Source of the DNA: Hepsetus odoe
Taxonomy: Eukaryota > Chordata > Actinopteri > Characiformes > Hepsetidae
Length of the DNA: 64,000 nt
Direction: 5' to 3'
Assembly: GCA_017165825.1 (NCBI GenBank)
Contig: CM029392.1
Span: forward strand, 17,545,561-17,609,560
Under the pieces are notes generated by a model that saw only the letters and a program-made list of their open reading frames with translations, was not told the DNA's origin and searched no databases. Positions 34,101-43,369 of this stretch are shown here, piece by piece; within the stretch, counting starts at the first letter, position 1, and each line of letters starts with the position of its first letter. The translations under genes were made by a program, and so were the position numbers.

Positions 34101-37100
34101 TATAATCCTCGTTTCTCCTCTGGACACGTCCACACCAACACAGTCTCGATTCTCTAAAATCTATTTATTTTTGATATAGATCAATAACTAAACAAAGGCC
34201 TTTTGGGAAACTCTTCAATTAATGGCTATGACCATATAGTTCTGTTTAAAAAAACAAACAAACAAAAGAGGCCTGATTTAGAGGCTAGAGATTCTAGCAT
34301 TGTGATATTTTACGATTTGCAATCTGACTTCTATTAAAAACAAACAGTTACATGTGCACAATGTGACGGAAAAAAAAAAAACACCTGAAGGAACACAAGT
34401 ATCTGTAAGGGTGGAATCCTTTTACTTGAGTTGGATTACATCAAAGACTCTGCAATATCAGTGTTATAGAGAGAAATACTGTGATAAGGAATCAAAACAT
34501 CTTAAAATGTAGCAAATGTGTCTGCTTTTCTTTATACTTATTTTAGAATATAGGTTAAATAAGAAAGTGATTTTATTTGACAAAAGCTTATTCTGCTGGT
34601 CATCCTGATCACATGACATGGACCTTTAATCACTCAATATTCTTCTTTGAGCATTTCGTGGTATCATCAGTAATTAAAACGCTAACTTTTCATTGCAAAG
34701 AGCTAAATTAGTTGTGCTGCTTAAGTGAACCGAGGTTTCCTGATGAAATATATGACTTTCTTTACGTTCTTGACATCGAGATAATATATTTTTGCTGTAT
34801 CGACCAGCCCTACTAATCAACTACTAATCTAATAATGAATACGTAACCATGACAACCTAGTTTGTCAAATGGGGCCCTTAACAAGTGCATACGAAATTAC
34901 TCTGACCTGGGTTAGTGAATAAGTGCTCAAACTCTGAAAGCGAGGAGTCCCTCACCTTGATGTCGAACACTCTTATAAAGTAAGATCTCCAAAGGAATTT
35001 GTCCTTCACCACACAGGCCACACCGCAGCATCTTTTCGTCCAGGACGAGCGTCTCTCTGCTGTATACACCTGCACCACTGCCGAACACAGACTCTACAGA
35101 GAGGAGGAACATCGACGGTCAGCAAAGGAGGACGGTCTCTTTAACATTTCCATTTCAGATTTGGCCGACAGGATGAGATTCATTGTTAGTGTTGATGAAG
35201 GAGTCACGATATTCTTTCTCGAGCTCGTCTTGTATTGCCAGGAGTTAAAATATTCGCTAACTTCAGGTTTCATTCCAAACAGGGCATCTCACCTCAAGTA
35301 AAACTTAAGAAAGCAAGTTTAATTAACTGAGCTAACAACAAGTGTGGGTTCTACTCTGGTTCTCTTTGGATTCATGTTCTGATGGTAAGTCCTTTCTATT
35401 GTGGACCGACGACTGTGTTTGCACATGAAGCAGATGGAGCGCCTGACTGTCTCTAACTGGTGGTTGTGTTTAAGGTGGTGGCTCAGTCGGATTCCCGCTC
35501 TGGGTCGTGAACGGTTTTCACTTTCATTTTACACACGTCACTGCTCTGATACCACCTTAAAAGCTAAACTGGTGAGCAGGCCTTCATCAACAGCTTCCTC
35601 ACGGTTTGTTTTCCCTCCACACTGTTTCTATCAAGTCCTGTTGATGGTGTAAAACCAGGTAGATTGAAGCTGTCACACAAAGTAAAGGGATCCTGATTGG
35701 CTGTTTTGCGGGAGAAGCGGGAAACGCTCAGGTGAGTTAATGCACTAAACTATGTGTATTCTGTGTATTTTCCTGACAATTTGTGTTTAAAGCATTTAAA
35801 GTGAAACTAACTTTAACCAACTATATTTTCATTCAGTCTAACCTGCTATCGTTTTGTGCATTGCGGTAGCGACACTAAACAAACCGGAGAGTTCAGAGGT
35901 TCAAGCCTGTACAAACAGAGGAAGATGACAAAAAAAGAAACCAATCAAAACCTTCCTGAGGGATACAAGTAGACCGGCAGGTGTAAGGCAGAACAATTTA
36001 ACTCCATTTCATTTCAAACCAGAAATTAACATGGCAACTTTTTTTCCTTTGGCTGTAGCCCTACGCCTTTTTTTGTGGACCCTTAATTAATAAATGTCTC
36101 AGTGAACCATCTTACAAGCCTGGTATTATATTTTATTATTAAACTCCTACAATTGTTAATACTCAATATGTTAGGTGAGGATTTAAATTGCAAACCGTGA
36201 ACTTAATATTCTTCTTCTTATTTTTATAATAATAATAATAATAATAATAATCTCGATAATAATTTATGTTTTAGTCCTGCTACACTTTGGGCAACTTGGG
36301 AATGACCTGGTGGTGTGGAAGACTGGAAACAAGTGTGCAAAAGCCTTTGCCAAGCGCTGGAATACAGGAATGCAGCAGGTCTAAACAGCTCTCCTCACCT
36401 ACAAACCCTAATTGGGCCCACTCAGAGCATTAAGACATCTATTAAGCTGGAGATGAAATCATACAGAGGTTGGTTTGTGGTGACAGGAGGAGGAAAAGGC
36501 AGTAAACAAGTTTAGGGAGATAATCTAACACTCACTGGATGAGCACGAGATTTTAAAGAGCTAAAGTGAAATTTGGAACTAAAAGTTTATTAATATTGTC
36601 AATATACCAAACAAAATCACTGCAGACTCAAAAAGAAAGAAAAATGTAATCCATGTCCTGAGTAATCAAGTAATAATCATATATAACAGGGCTGCAATTA
36701 ACTTATCTTATTTTTTTATGAATCAATTAGCTGATGGTTTAATAAATAAAAAAAGACATGCATTCAAGATTGAGTCCTTAAATATGGCTCCAAATTCAGG
36801 CTTTCATGAATTATAAGAATAGTTGAGATAAATTATTTGAGGCTTTTTAAAATATTTATATTTTAGATTTGCATTGGGTGGTGGTGGTCCAGAGGTAGGA
36901 TGCTTACCTATGGACCTGTGGCTCAAGAGGTCCCAGGTTCAAATCCCACCTCTGGCATCACCACCTGGGTCCCTGAGCAAGACCATAACCCTGAGTTGCT
37001 CAGGGGACTGTCCCTGTAATTGAGACATGGAAGTCACTCTAGCTAGGCGTTGCTAAATGTAAATGCAGTAGTCTTAAAGAGAAATCATTTTAAAAGCTTC

Positions 37101-37683
37101 CTGGTGGCCTTAATAGTTTGAGAACCCTAAAGAGGAATGAGGACTACCAAAACAAAGTTTATAACAACGCTGCCAAATATAAACCCAATTATCTTCTTAA
37201 TGCAAGAGACACAAGCCAACAGCTGAATACGGATGCTCCACCTTAAACACTGCAGTGAAATCAGATATAATGATAGGCCACCTTAAATACTGCTACCTTC
37301 TTAAATAACGATGTTCCACCTCAAAAACTGTAGTTTAGATTTTTATGTACCACCTTATATACAACTCTGAGGCCAGGCTAGATATTGATATTCCACCTTA
37401 AAATATTTGCGGTTAGCCTAAAATGGACTGTTCCATCTAAAATACTGCAACCAGCTCTTCAGTTCCACCTTAAAGACTGCAGTGTAGTTTAAACCCAGCA
37501 TTTCCACCTTAAACCCTACGGGTGGTGTTCTGTATTCAGGGGGGCTCAGGGGAGATGCTTTGATCTGAACAGAACAGAGAGAGAGGAGGAGAAAGGGCAA
37601 AATTGTAGAGGGAGAGAGACGAAAGCGAGCAGAGGGAAGACAGAAGAGAAACGAGGCAGAGAGAGACAGAGAAGCGAGGCAGA

Positions 37684-37723
<40 letters not shown>

Positions 37724-40700
37724 CAGGTGAGGTGTGGCTCTGCAGAAGGCAGAAGACAAGCTTGTTCTGCCAGGAAAGACACAGCACTGGCTCATTCTCT
37801 CGCGCCGCCTCATGCCCGCTGCCCGACGCCCGGTCACGCCCTGTCCCGCCTCTCCGGGGAGGAGCACTGACTCTCAAAGGGACATGAGTGCAGCTCACGG
37901 TACTGACAGGCAACCACCACACATTCATCCTCGACGTGACTCGAGGAATGTCTTCCTGCTTTCTTTCACACAGGTGGACGGAAACACGCCTCGTGATTCT
38001 TCCTCAGGTGACACGGAAGCAACCCGTCCACCTGCTCTCGGTGAGGTATGAGGAACTGGGTCCGTCATGGACAAACATGAGCCAAAGGTCACTTTCAAGA
38101 CACAGACAAAAACTTAAAGGGCCAATATCCCACTTTTTGCTCCTCTGAACTCCACCTCAACACTAAATTAAAATGACTAACAACCTTTCCCAAACACTCT
38201 CAGTCCCTTAAAGAAATACCGGCGTATAAATCATCTTATATTTTATTTACCTTTCCCTCAGTATTGTATTGATTTCTTACTGGGTTTCACTGTATTTTCT
38301 TTCTGAAGTTGTGTCTTTGCACTAATAAAACCAAGTAATAGGTCTATATTTGCAATGTTGTAAAACTGCATGACTCCAAAACCCAATAAACAAGAAAAAC
38401 AATTGGGCAGGACAATCAGTGATTTAAAAAAAATATATATATATATATAAAATGTAAAAAAAAAAATTAAAAATAAATAAATAAATAAATAAAAATAAAT
38501 AAAATTCGATGAATCAGTCCCCCCGCCACACATTAACCAATTAGTTGATGGTTTTAAAATTAAAAGACAAGCATAAAAACAGGATGATTTGACAAAGTAT
38601 CAGTTTTTTTTTTTAACAGAAAAATAAAACTCTTCACTGTCAAAGTGATGTAGTGTGTAAAGTGTAGAAGTGTGCGGTTTGGGATGCAGCCCGTCTGCAT
38701 AGATGAATATTCATCTTCCTCCGAACCCATGTGTTTTATATTTTACAGAATAAACAGGACAGAACTGTTGATTTTTTTAATGCCAGGTAACCTACTCAGT
38801 CTGGATTTATTTCAGCAGGAAATGCTGGATGGAGGAGGAAAAAGGGATTTCAGGACTTTTCAAACAAACAGGGGGATTGATCAAATATTTAACTTTCTAT
38901 CCTTTCAATCAGATTTAAGGGCTCCATTTCTCAAAATCCTTTTCTGCAACCTAGTTATTATTGTTACCATTCAGTTCATCCCACCTGTGAAAAAATGTAC
39001 TTTCTTTCTTTAACCTATATATTCACATGCAGGAAATCCAGCTGTACAACAGTTTAGCTTTGCCACAGCTTTGCGGAAGTTATAGGGAGCGTTCCAATAC
39101 CAACATGTGGCCAATCAGAACCGAGAACATTTAGATATCAGTCTTAAAGGCAGAGAAAGGTCTGATCCAAAAAAAAATGACCTTCCTTGACAGGTGAGCT
39201 GAACCTGGTTGTTCAGAGGCCGAAAAGCACCCAATGAGGTAAATATCATTTTTATACCTTTTAATAAACACAGTCCAAAGTAGGAAATGCAATCAAATAA
39301 ATCGCTGTACCTGCAAGGATAGGTCAAACAGAGAGCTGATATTTTATTTATATCCCACATTATCCTTAGTTTTAATTGAAGGAGTTAAATTCTAAGCTGG
39401 GTTGGCAGTCATTACATTTAGTTCACAAGCATTAAATGCAGAAAAAAAGCTTTGGATGAATTATATATCCTCTTTGTGTCTGTTCAAAATGAAATACACA
39501 TTTCTAAATACAGAAAAACCCTGTTATCTCACTTCATCTTTTAGGAGTTTAAGACGCCACCATTCATGTTATCTTTATGTTCTGGGTTAACTTGTCTGAT
39601 CAATGTACATTTTTTGTTTTGTTTTTCGCAACTGGTAAAGCAATCTTGGGTTTAAAAAAGATTACTAAAAATATACATTTATTATTATATACACGCTACT
39701 AAAAATAATAATAAACACCATAAGATATTTTTCCCAGTGTGCCTCACTGCTCCACAAACTACACCCCTGTGACCTGCTGGAACCCCTCCGGCTGAATGAG
39801 GTATTTACCTGCTGAAGGTCTGACCTGTTAAACTCACCGGAGACCTGTCCGGCTGCTTAACCACAATTAGAGAGACACCACGTGCAGCACTGAGGACAGA
39901 TTGTCTAAGTGTCCTCCCACACGAGCTCGGGGGACGGTCGCCAGTACATCCGCTTTAACTGGGAATCCAAAATGTTTTCATCAATCTTCCTGTACTGATG
40001 AACAGAGCAATCCTCATGTCTGCGTTCTGTCCATTTCTTTTGTTCACCTCTTCTTACACCTATTTTTAAATATTTATTTATTGTCATTTGCACGCTTTCT
40101 TTATTTACTAATTCATACTCTCCTCCATCTTTTTTTAGCGCAGCTGTAGATATCAAATTTTGTTCTCACCTGGCAAGAAAGATTAAATAAAGATTAAAAT
40201 CTACAAAAAAAATAAAAAATAAAAAAAATCACAAAACCTGCCAGAAGGGACGACCACTACCTGACCCTGGTGGGGGTTTATTCCACAATATCCCCAAGCG
40301 GGATTTCTCAGTATAGCCACATAACAGAAGCCCAAAATCAAAATCAATCCCCTTTAGCTGGAAAAGAGCTGAGGGATGTACCTATACGACAATCTTCAAC
40401 TTCAGGTTTATCTTGGAAACTGAGAAATCCCTCTTTGTGTAATATCCATCATGATTTACGAGTTAGCCTGATAAATTAAGCCTTAAGTTTGCACTTTTGT
40501 GCTTTAATGGACATTTTGTTTTAACTTAAGAACAAAAGTCAAGCCTGTTTAACAGAAGAAGCGGCGAGCGGTTTTCCCATCCTCAGCTTTTAGGCTGAAG
40601 TTATCTGGCTAAAACGAGGAAATCCCACTTTGAGGAAGATCCTCCAGGATTTCTGAAGTAGCCATTATATTTTTATACTCTTTAATAGAAGGACTGTTCA

Positions 40701-42363
40701 AAAGGAACATCCCAGTTTTTAGCCCTGTTGCCAGGCTTGATGTTAGGTTTACGTTATCTGGCTAAACTGAAATCCTCAGTCCTTAATCCAGGGGCCTTCA
40801 TAGAGATGCCTATTTGCCCAAGGGCACTAACAATAAAATCATCCAATCATCTTCTTTTAACAGTATAATGGACTTTGTTTTGCCTTAAACTATGAAAAGG
40901 ATTTCTCAGTAACCCAGATAACTTAAACTCAAAGCTGAGGATTGTCCAATAGGAACATCTTTCAGCTTTTTTCCTAATAACAGGCTTGACTTTAGGTTTA
41001 GGTTTTCTGGCTAAACTGAAAAATCCTGGAGTTTTTTGGGTTTTTTTTTTAACAAAAGGGACCCAAATTAACTTAAACCCACATTTCAGGATTGTCATCT
41101 GGATAACCAAGAAATCAAGCCTACAGTGGAGGAGCCTTTTCCTATTGGGCTGGACATTGGGTTTAAGTTATCTGCATCAAAGTGAAATCCCACTTGGTGG
41201 AATATCTCCCACAATTTTCACTTTCACTTTCTGAGCCAGCCAGATAACTTAAGCCTAAAGTCAAGCCGCTTTAATGGAAGGTTTTTCCAAAAGGAACATC
41301 TCTCCACCTTTTCCCTTTTGGACAGGTTTTGAGTTTGGGCTTAAGTTATCTGTCTAACTTTGTAGTGTATTCAACAAAGTGGGATTCCTCAGTTTAGACA
41401 GATAATTAAGCCTGATTTTGGGCTTAAATTAACGGGGAAAAAGCCGAGGGCATCCCTATTGGACGATCCTGCACTTCGGGCTCAAGTTAGGACTGTCCAA
41501 CAGGACCATGCCTCGGTTTTGTCCTTTCTGGACAGGCTTGACTTCGGGCTTAAGTTATCTGGCTGAACTAATCCCAGTCAGTGCAATTTGACCTCTCGAC
41601 CCAGAAACAGAGGCTGCTTGTACTGTTGGGGTTTGTGACGTCACAAAGACAACGACTCCGGACTGAGGCTTCCTATCAGACTTTAATAAAAGTCCCCCGC
41701 TGTGTGTCAACAATCATAAACTGTCACCAATACAGAAGCAGCAGAAATGCACGGAATTTAACCCTTTAATGAGAGACTTGGTTGAAGGAGCCACAAGCTA
41801 AATAGGCGAATGAGCTAAAATACAGGCAGAAACTCACACCCTGAGTAAATAAATGTTGGGAAATTCATCTGGAGTCTATAAAAACAAGTCCACCCTGTTC
41901 CTCCTTCTGCTGCGAAGCTCGAAGGGCGAGCTCGGAGACCGAAACGCAAATCGAGGGTTAGCTAACGAGTTAGCCGGCGCCTGAAAATGTGAATAAATGA
42001 CCTTTTCTGACGCGAAAATCCAAAAACCTGAGGAAAACTCATGCCAAAAACGTCCATTGGAACGATCTGTGAGGCAAAAACGCGATTTTCGTTTCACTCA
42101 ATCTCCTCACAACTTCGAACTTTCCGGTCCACCTTAAATGGCGCAGAGGAGAACGCAGCCACTGCGCCATTTAAGGTGGACCGGAAAGTTCGGAGGATTC
42201 CAGCAGCGAAACGCGGAGATTCGTTGCAATAAAAAAGATCATGGGCCACTAAAGGGAGACTTACGCTGCATTTTCTGCCCAGGTGACCAAACAGCAGTTC
42301 GTTCTCTTGGTTAGTGAGCAGGATGGAGCTCGCGTTGACGAGCCGCCTCGGCTGCCCGCTCAT
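16138..42363 (-). CDS. wasl: wasl, neural Wiskott-Aldrich syndrome protein (N-WASP), full locus
   Basis: Activator of Arp2/3-driven actin branching downstream of Cdc42 and PIP2. Exons in minus-strand order: E1 42265-42363 (MSGQPRRLVNASSILL ... LGRKCS, donor gtaagt); E2 34956-35093 (AVVQVYTAERRSSW, YFIRVFDIK, donor gtgagg); damaged E3 near 33202-33287, E4 32250-32343 and E5 31181-31203; E6 25005-25173 (basic KDKSKIKGKKKKISKAEIG, CRIB start GTPSNF); E7 22845-22887 (HVGHVGWDPNTGFD); E8 20255-20408 (LNNLDPELKNLFDMCGISEA, the autoinhibitory GBD); E9 18529-19040 (proline-rich, then WH2 motifs SALLEQIREGTALKKV and DALLDQIRQGIQLK); E10 17732-17840 (GIVGALMEVMQKRSKAIHSS, central helix); E11 16138-16199 (acidic tail ending DDEWDD, TAA). 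E6-E11 are all in phase and intact. Because E3-E5 are broken, a full-length product cannot be read from this sequence. Orientation convergent with lmod2 is the vertebrate arrangement. Confidence 0.93.
17128..17372 (-). repeat. tRNA-like SINE A in wasl intron 10
   Basis: GAGCAGTGATGGGGACGATA, CTTGCTCAAGGGTACCTCCG, B-box complement GAACCCACAAT and the head complement CACTAGGCCAGCGCTGGCC; the tail is near GACTATTCTTGTCATTGTGA. It lies in the intron between the wasl central-helix exon and the acidic-tail exon. Confidence 0.8.
17915..18370 (-). repeat. Family C repeat split by SINE B in wasl intron 9
   Basis: The reverse complement carries the family C words (GAACCCGTTCATGGTGGAGG, TGTCTGAGACGTTGTTTTAG). 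It is interrupted by a SINE B at 17955-18166, with the 8-bp direct repeat TGAACTGG on both sides of the SINE, read as a target-site duplication. Confidence 0.75.
17955..18166 (+). repeat. tRNA-like SINE, family B
   Basis: Head GGTGGTGGTCTAGTGGTGGG, B-box GGCTCGAATCCCACC, middle CCTGAGTGTCTCCAGGGGGA, CTGTCCCTGTAATCAGGACA, and a tail GCTCTGGATAAGAGTGTCTG with AAATGTAAATG. Other copies: 36876-37070, 43370-43575, 48264-48466, 48612-48770. Confidence 0.85.
20990..22430 (-). mobile_element. Tc1/mariner-type transposon remnant in a wasl intron
   Basis: Minus-strand pieces of a Tc1-family transposase in order: DECRATLDRPDGWSGG and QQGGGGVVFWAVIM (about 21.76-21.92 kb), KIIFMHDNSQ (near 21.62 kb), then WPPSSPDLTPTENLWSSLKQ (about 21.48-21.54 kb). 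The frames differ, so the gene is broken. Terminal repeats: CGTTCCAAATGATTCTGTAA at about 20991 and CTGCTCCAAATGATTACGCA at about 21165 on the left, and the inverted TTTGCATAATAATTTGAACG at about 22400. Two copies on the left suggest the IR/DR arrangement of Tc1-like elements. It lies in the intron between wasl E7 and E8, in the gene's orientation. Confidence 0.75.
23400..24030 (+). mobile_element. RTE-like LINE 3' fragment
   Basis: Translates as KRQEAELEVSELKMLRCSLG, TRMDRIRNEYIRGTDQVRCF, RRYKDIGRK and MQMELPGK, then (frameshifted) the region equivalent to RRFMEVVRKDMK and KRMICCGES. This is the C-terminal tail of an RTE-type reverse transcriptase ORF. It carries frameshifts and a stop at 23880. 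Related tails: 33905-34150 (-), 43930-44260 (+), 46765-47010 (+), 63360-63900 (-). Confidence 0.7.
24031..24330 (+). mobile_element. Second LINE-like 3' fragment
   Basis: The words GTGCTGGAACAAACTTCCTC, TGTGGTCAGAACTGCTGAAT and CTTCAACCATCGTCTGAAGA are typical of the 3' end of a fish LINE ORF (Rex1/L2 type); a shorter relative is at 30440-30540. It directly follows the RTE-like fragment. Exact family not assigned. Confidence 0.45.
25449..25743 (-). CDS. wasl: Candidate alternative first coding exon of wasl (CpG-rich)
   Basis: A 295-nt open stretch (98 codons plus one base) starts with tandem ATG codons at 25743 and 25740 and ends GAT G|gtaggt, a good donor. The next exon starts GA CCA ACA CTA CCC ATG, so the junction reads ...KGD-GPTLPMATV, the same phase as the vertebrate junction ...PPNG|PNLPMATV. 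The peptide begins MMFCTTFLSAPSDELLDGG and contains SERSCGVMGKVLLNASL; I do not recognise it, and it is not the WH1 end. The exon and about 100 bases upstream are rich in CpG, unlike the AT-rich intron around them. Joined to E6-E11 it encodes about 447 residues: novel residues 1-98, basic region about 130-148, CRIB/GBD about 147-220, polyproline about 221-345, two WH2 motifs, and an acidic tail. No stop-free acceptor exon upstream is needed. It could instead be an internal cassette exon; transcription start is inferred from CpG content. Confidence 0.6.
25744..25870 (-). promoter_or_regulatory. Putative internal CpG-rich promoter / 5' UTR of short wasl transcript
   Basis: The bases immediately upstream (minus sense) of the candidate first exon hold many CpG dinucleotides, and a GC-box-like GAGGCGGAGCC lies at about 25820-25830. 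No TATA box is seen. Farther upstream (25.95-26.85 kb) the sequence turns AT-rich. This is the only strongly CpG-rich patch inside the wasl introns apart from the exon 1 area. Confidence 0.4.
25871..26850. other. wasl intron, AT-rich, nothing recognised
   Basis: Upstream (in gene sense) of the CpG-rich exon. No ORF with coding character, no SINE and no clear repeat; T- and A-rich runs only. Confidence 0.4.
26860..28965. repeat. 2.1-kb minisatellite, unit about 35-38 bp, in wasl intron
   Basis: Roughly 55-60 units of the form GTGCACTATGTAGGGAGCAG + GGGG(C/T)CAGTGTTTTA. Subtypes (GAGAATGGGGG, GTGCCCTATG, CTATATAGGG, CAGCATTTTGG) are clustered, as expected for local unequal exchange. Many units have small indels, and some have GCCCAGG in place of GTAGGG. 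It lies between the CpG-rich candidate first exon and micro-exon 5. ORFs here are by-products of the repeat. Confidence 0.9.
29208..29475 (-). repeat. Degenerate tRNA-like SINE A in wasl intron
   Basis: AGCAGTGATGGGAGCGGTAC, CTTGCTCAAGGGCACCTCAG, B-box complement GGTTCGAACCCC, and the tail AGTGAAAGTGACTACCCTTG. Head region shortened. Confidence 0.7.
29476..31180. other. wasl intron, mostly unassigned
   Basis: AT-rich intron. A LINE-tail-like stretch occurs at 30440-30540 (CATCAGAACTGCTGAGACAC, GAGACTGAAGACCCTCTTGC). The remainder shows no recognised feature. Confidence 0.4.
31181..31203 (-). pseudogene. wasl micro-exon 5, one base short
   Basis: Acceptor gtcttccag and donor G|gtaggt frame a 23-nt exon whose downstream phase reads KRRDSTN-G, matching the vertebrate micro-exon EKRRDPPN-G. 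The vertebrate exon is 24 nt (2+21+1); this one has 1+21+1, so it does not fit the phase that exon 4 should deliver. The loss is in an A run and could be a homopolymer error. The splice sites look good. Confidence 0.65.
32250..32343 (-). pseudogene. Degenerate wasl exon 4 (end of WH1 domain)
   Basis: Acceptor ttttaacacag is followed by ACG TGT CAG (TCQ, the conserved exon 4 start). The homologous peptide then jumps frame: TCQIG in frame 1, LASEKKARRFREAASNLIG in another, then KRQRK after a further shift. These match ANEEEAKKFRKAVTDLLG and RRQRK of N-WASP. The exon is 94 nt where a 97-nt exon is expected from the protein, consistent with three single-base losses. Read straight from exon start it meets TGA after 23 codons. 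The donor position reads CTG|GGCC with no GT. These lesions would prevent a functional WH1 end. Confidence 0.7.
33202..33287 (-). pseudogene. Degenerate wasl exon 3 (WH1 domain)
   Basis: The stretch reads GIKLGQEFY ... DFHDVFAGD, matching the WH1 segment LLWEQELY ... YFHTFAGD of vertebrate N-WASP. With the acceptor ctttggcag|GAATAAAAC the phase-0 entry required by exon 2 gives an immediate TAA; the homologous frame needs one more base, and two codons (LW) are missing. A second acceptor, gggacag|GAATTC, would keep phase but drop the first residues. After GCTGGAGAT the sequence is GAGTTCC, with no GT at the expected donor. The middle is strongly diverged. It may be a decaying exon or an assembly error. 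Confidence 0.65.
33905..34150 (-). mobile_element. RTE-like LINE 3' end, minus strand
   Basis: The plus strand reads CGGCTGCTCCCGTTTAGGGG, CACAGCGGATCAATCAACCG, then CATAAACCTCCTCTTTGGTC and CTCTTTCCTGGAAGCTCCAT. In reverse complement this matches the C-terminal LINE tail at 46765-47010 (WRRLIRCGNP and MELPGKRRRG). In wasl intron 2. Confidence 0.7.
34151..34955. other. wasl intron 2, nothing recognised
   Basis: AT-rich sequence up to the wasl exon 2 donor. No repeat or gene is supported. Confidence 0.4.
35094..36875. other. wasl intron 1, distal part
   Basis: No gene or recognised interspersed repeat. An (AAT)n microsatellite lies at about 36226-36250. Short ORFs are not supported by splice signals or motifs. 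Confidence 0.4.
36876..37070 (+). repeat. tRNA-like SINE, family B
   Basis: GGTGGTGGTGGTCCAGAGGT head, B-box GGTTCAAATCCCACC, CTGAGCAAGACCATAACCCT, GGACTGTCCCTGTAATTGAG, and tail CTAAATGTAAATG. Confidence 0.8.
37230..37520. repeat. ~37-bp degenerate tandem repeat, core TTCCACCTTAAA
   Basis: Eight units begin with variants of TTCCACCTTAAA followed by (T)ACTGCAGT, at about 37240, 37279, 37315, 37351, 37392, 37430, 37464 and 37502. In wasl intron 1. The core is also present in both arms of the hairpin at 42116-42192. Confidence 0.75.
37683..37722. repeat. (GA)n microsatellite
   Basis: About 20 uninterrupted GA dinucleotides inside a purine-rich stretch (37570-37725) in wasl intron 1. Confidence 0.9.
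38648..38692 (-). repeat. Terminal-repeat fragment matching the element at 43.05 kb
   Basis: GTAGTGTGTAAAGTGTAGAA and GTGCGGTTTGGGATGCAGCC are nearly the exact reverse complement of 43050-43095. A solo end of the same MITE-like family. Confidence 0.7.
38693..40260. other. wasl intron 1, nothing recognised
   Basis: AT-rich, several short ORFs without motifs. No SINE or LINE seen. Confidence 0.4.
40270..41580. repeat. Array of imperfect inverted repeats in wasl intron 1
   Basis: Words GGGATTTCTCAGT...AGCCA, CAGATAACTTAAGCC and GTCAAGCC alternate with their reverse complements (GGCTTAAGTTATCTGG, CTAAACTGA(G)AAATCC) at least six times, separated by (A)GGAACATC... and TTTTCCC... segments. Examples: 41241-41255 against 41547-41561. 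It looks like repeated insertions or local duplication of a palindromic MITE; no coding content. Confidence 0.65.
42116..42192. repeat. Perfect 31-bp inverted repeat with 15-nt loop in wasl intron 1
   Basis: The left arm 42116-42146 is the exact reverse complement of the right arm 42162-42192; the loop is 42147-42161. Arms begin CGAACTTTCCGGTCCACC and contain CCACCTTAAATGGCGCAG. It sits about 73 bases past the exon 1 donor on the minus strand. It may be a MITE reduced to its termini. The core TCCACCTTAAA also recurs in the tandem repeat at 37.24-37.52 kb. Confidence 0.9.
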
Positions 42364-42720
42364 TTTTCTGGGCTCAGGACGGTCCGAACTCACGCCAGGG
42401 GTGTCAGAGTACCATCGGTGTGTGTTCGTCTCCTTTATTTGGGATCCGCAGCGGAAATAAAAAGTTCCTGGAGGGTTAAGCGATTCCAACGGTTTCAAGA
42501 GCGCTCCATGTCTTGCTCCAGCATGGCCCAGGCGGACAGAAACCAGAACCGGAGCGGAGAGACGGTGGTCCAGACCCAGCAGCACCGGGCTGTCAGGAAT
42601 GCGGAGGGGTAGGCGGAGCCCTCTGTAAGCATGGGCGTGGCGTTCACGTCAAGGGGAGGTTCATCCATAGATTTCACGTGACGTATTCGTTTGAAAGCCA
42701 CGCCCACATGAAGGGCAGAA
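42364..42720 (-). promoter_or_regulatory. wasl upstream promoter region
   Basis: Upstream of the exon 1 ATG the sequence is GC-rich with several CpG. It holds a palindromic CACGTG next to ACGT (42675-42684, E-box/CRE-like) and GC/KLF-like boxes (GGGCGTGGCG near 42630, CCACGCCC near 42700). No TATA box is clear. The transcription start cannot be placed by eye. Confidence 0.35.
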
Positions 42721-43131
42721 CAGATCTTCCTCCTCTGCCCTCCACTGATCTTTTACAGGGTTGTTTCTCCAAAACGCTGATGGTTGTTGTGTAATTGGTC
42801 GCACAAACCGATGTTGCTGAGCTTCTACAAAGAGACAAAGTCCAGGGGAGGAGACGGTGGACTTATGCTGCTGGACATGTCTCTCTTTCTGCACAATGAA
42901 TGAAAGAATGGACACCAGTCGTTCACTCGTCTTTGCAGCAAAACGTTTAATCAGAGACGAGTCCAGGGTTTTAATGATTGTGTTTTCAGTCGTATCTTCA
43001 CCACGTCGTTCTGGTTTGTTTTTAGTGGAACCGATACAGCGGAACAGAAGGGCTGCGTCCCAAACCGGCACACTTCTACACTTTACACACTACATTACTG
43101 AGTGTGTGTCAGTACTATTTGCACTATTTGC

Positions 43132-43365
43132 ATTTGAAAGTAAAAGTGACAACCATTGCGAGGTCAAAGCACAGCAGACAATGAACCACAACAAAATTGG
43201 ACCTCTGCTTTTAACCCATGCGCACCATGCAGCAGTAGGCAGCTATTGAAAGTGCCCAGGGAGCAGTGACGGGGACAGCACCTTGCTCAAGGGTACCTCA
43301 GGGCAACCTATTGGGATCCTCCGATCATGTGGCTAACACCCTAACCACTAGGCCACCACTGCCCC
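43132..43365 (-). repeat. tRNA-like SINE A
   Basis: GGAGCAGTGACGGGGACAGC, CTTGCTCAAGGGTACCTCAG, head complement CACTAGGCCACCACTGCCCC, tail AAAGTAAAAGTGACAACCAT. Confidence 0.8.
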
Positions 43366-43369
43366 ACAT

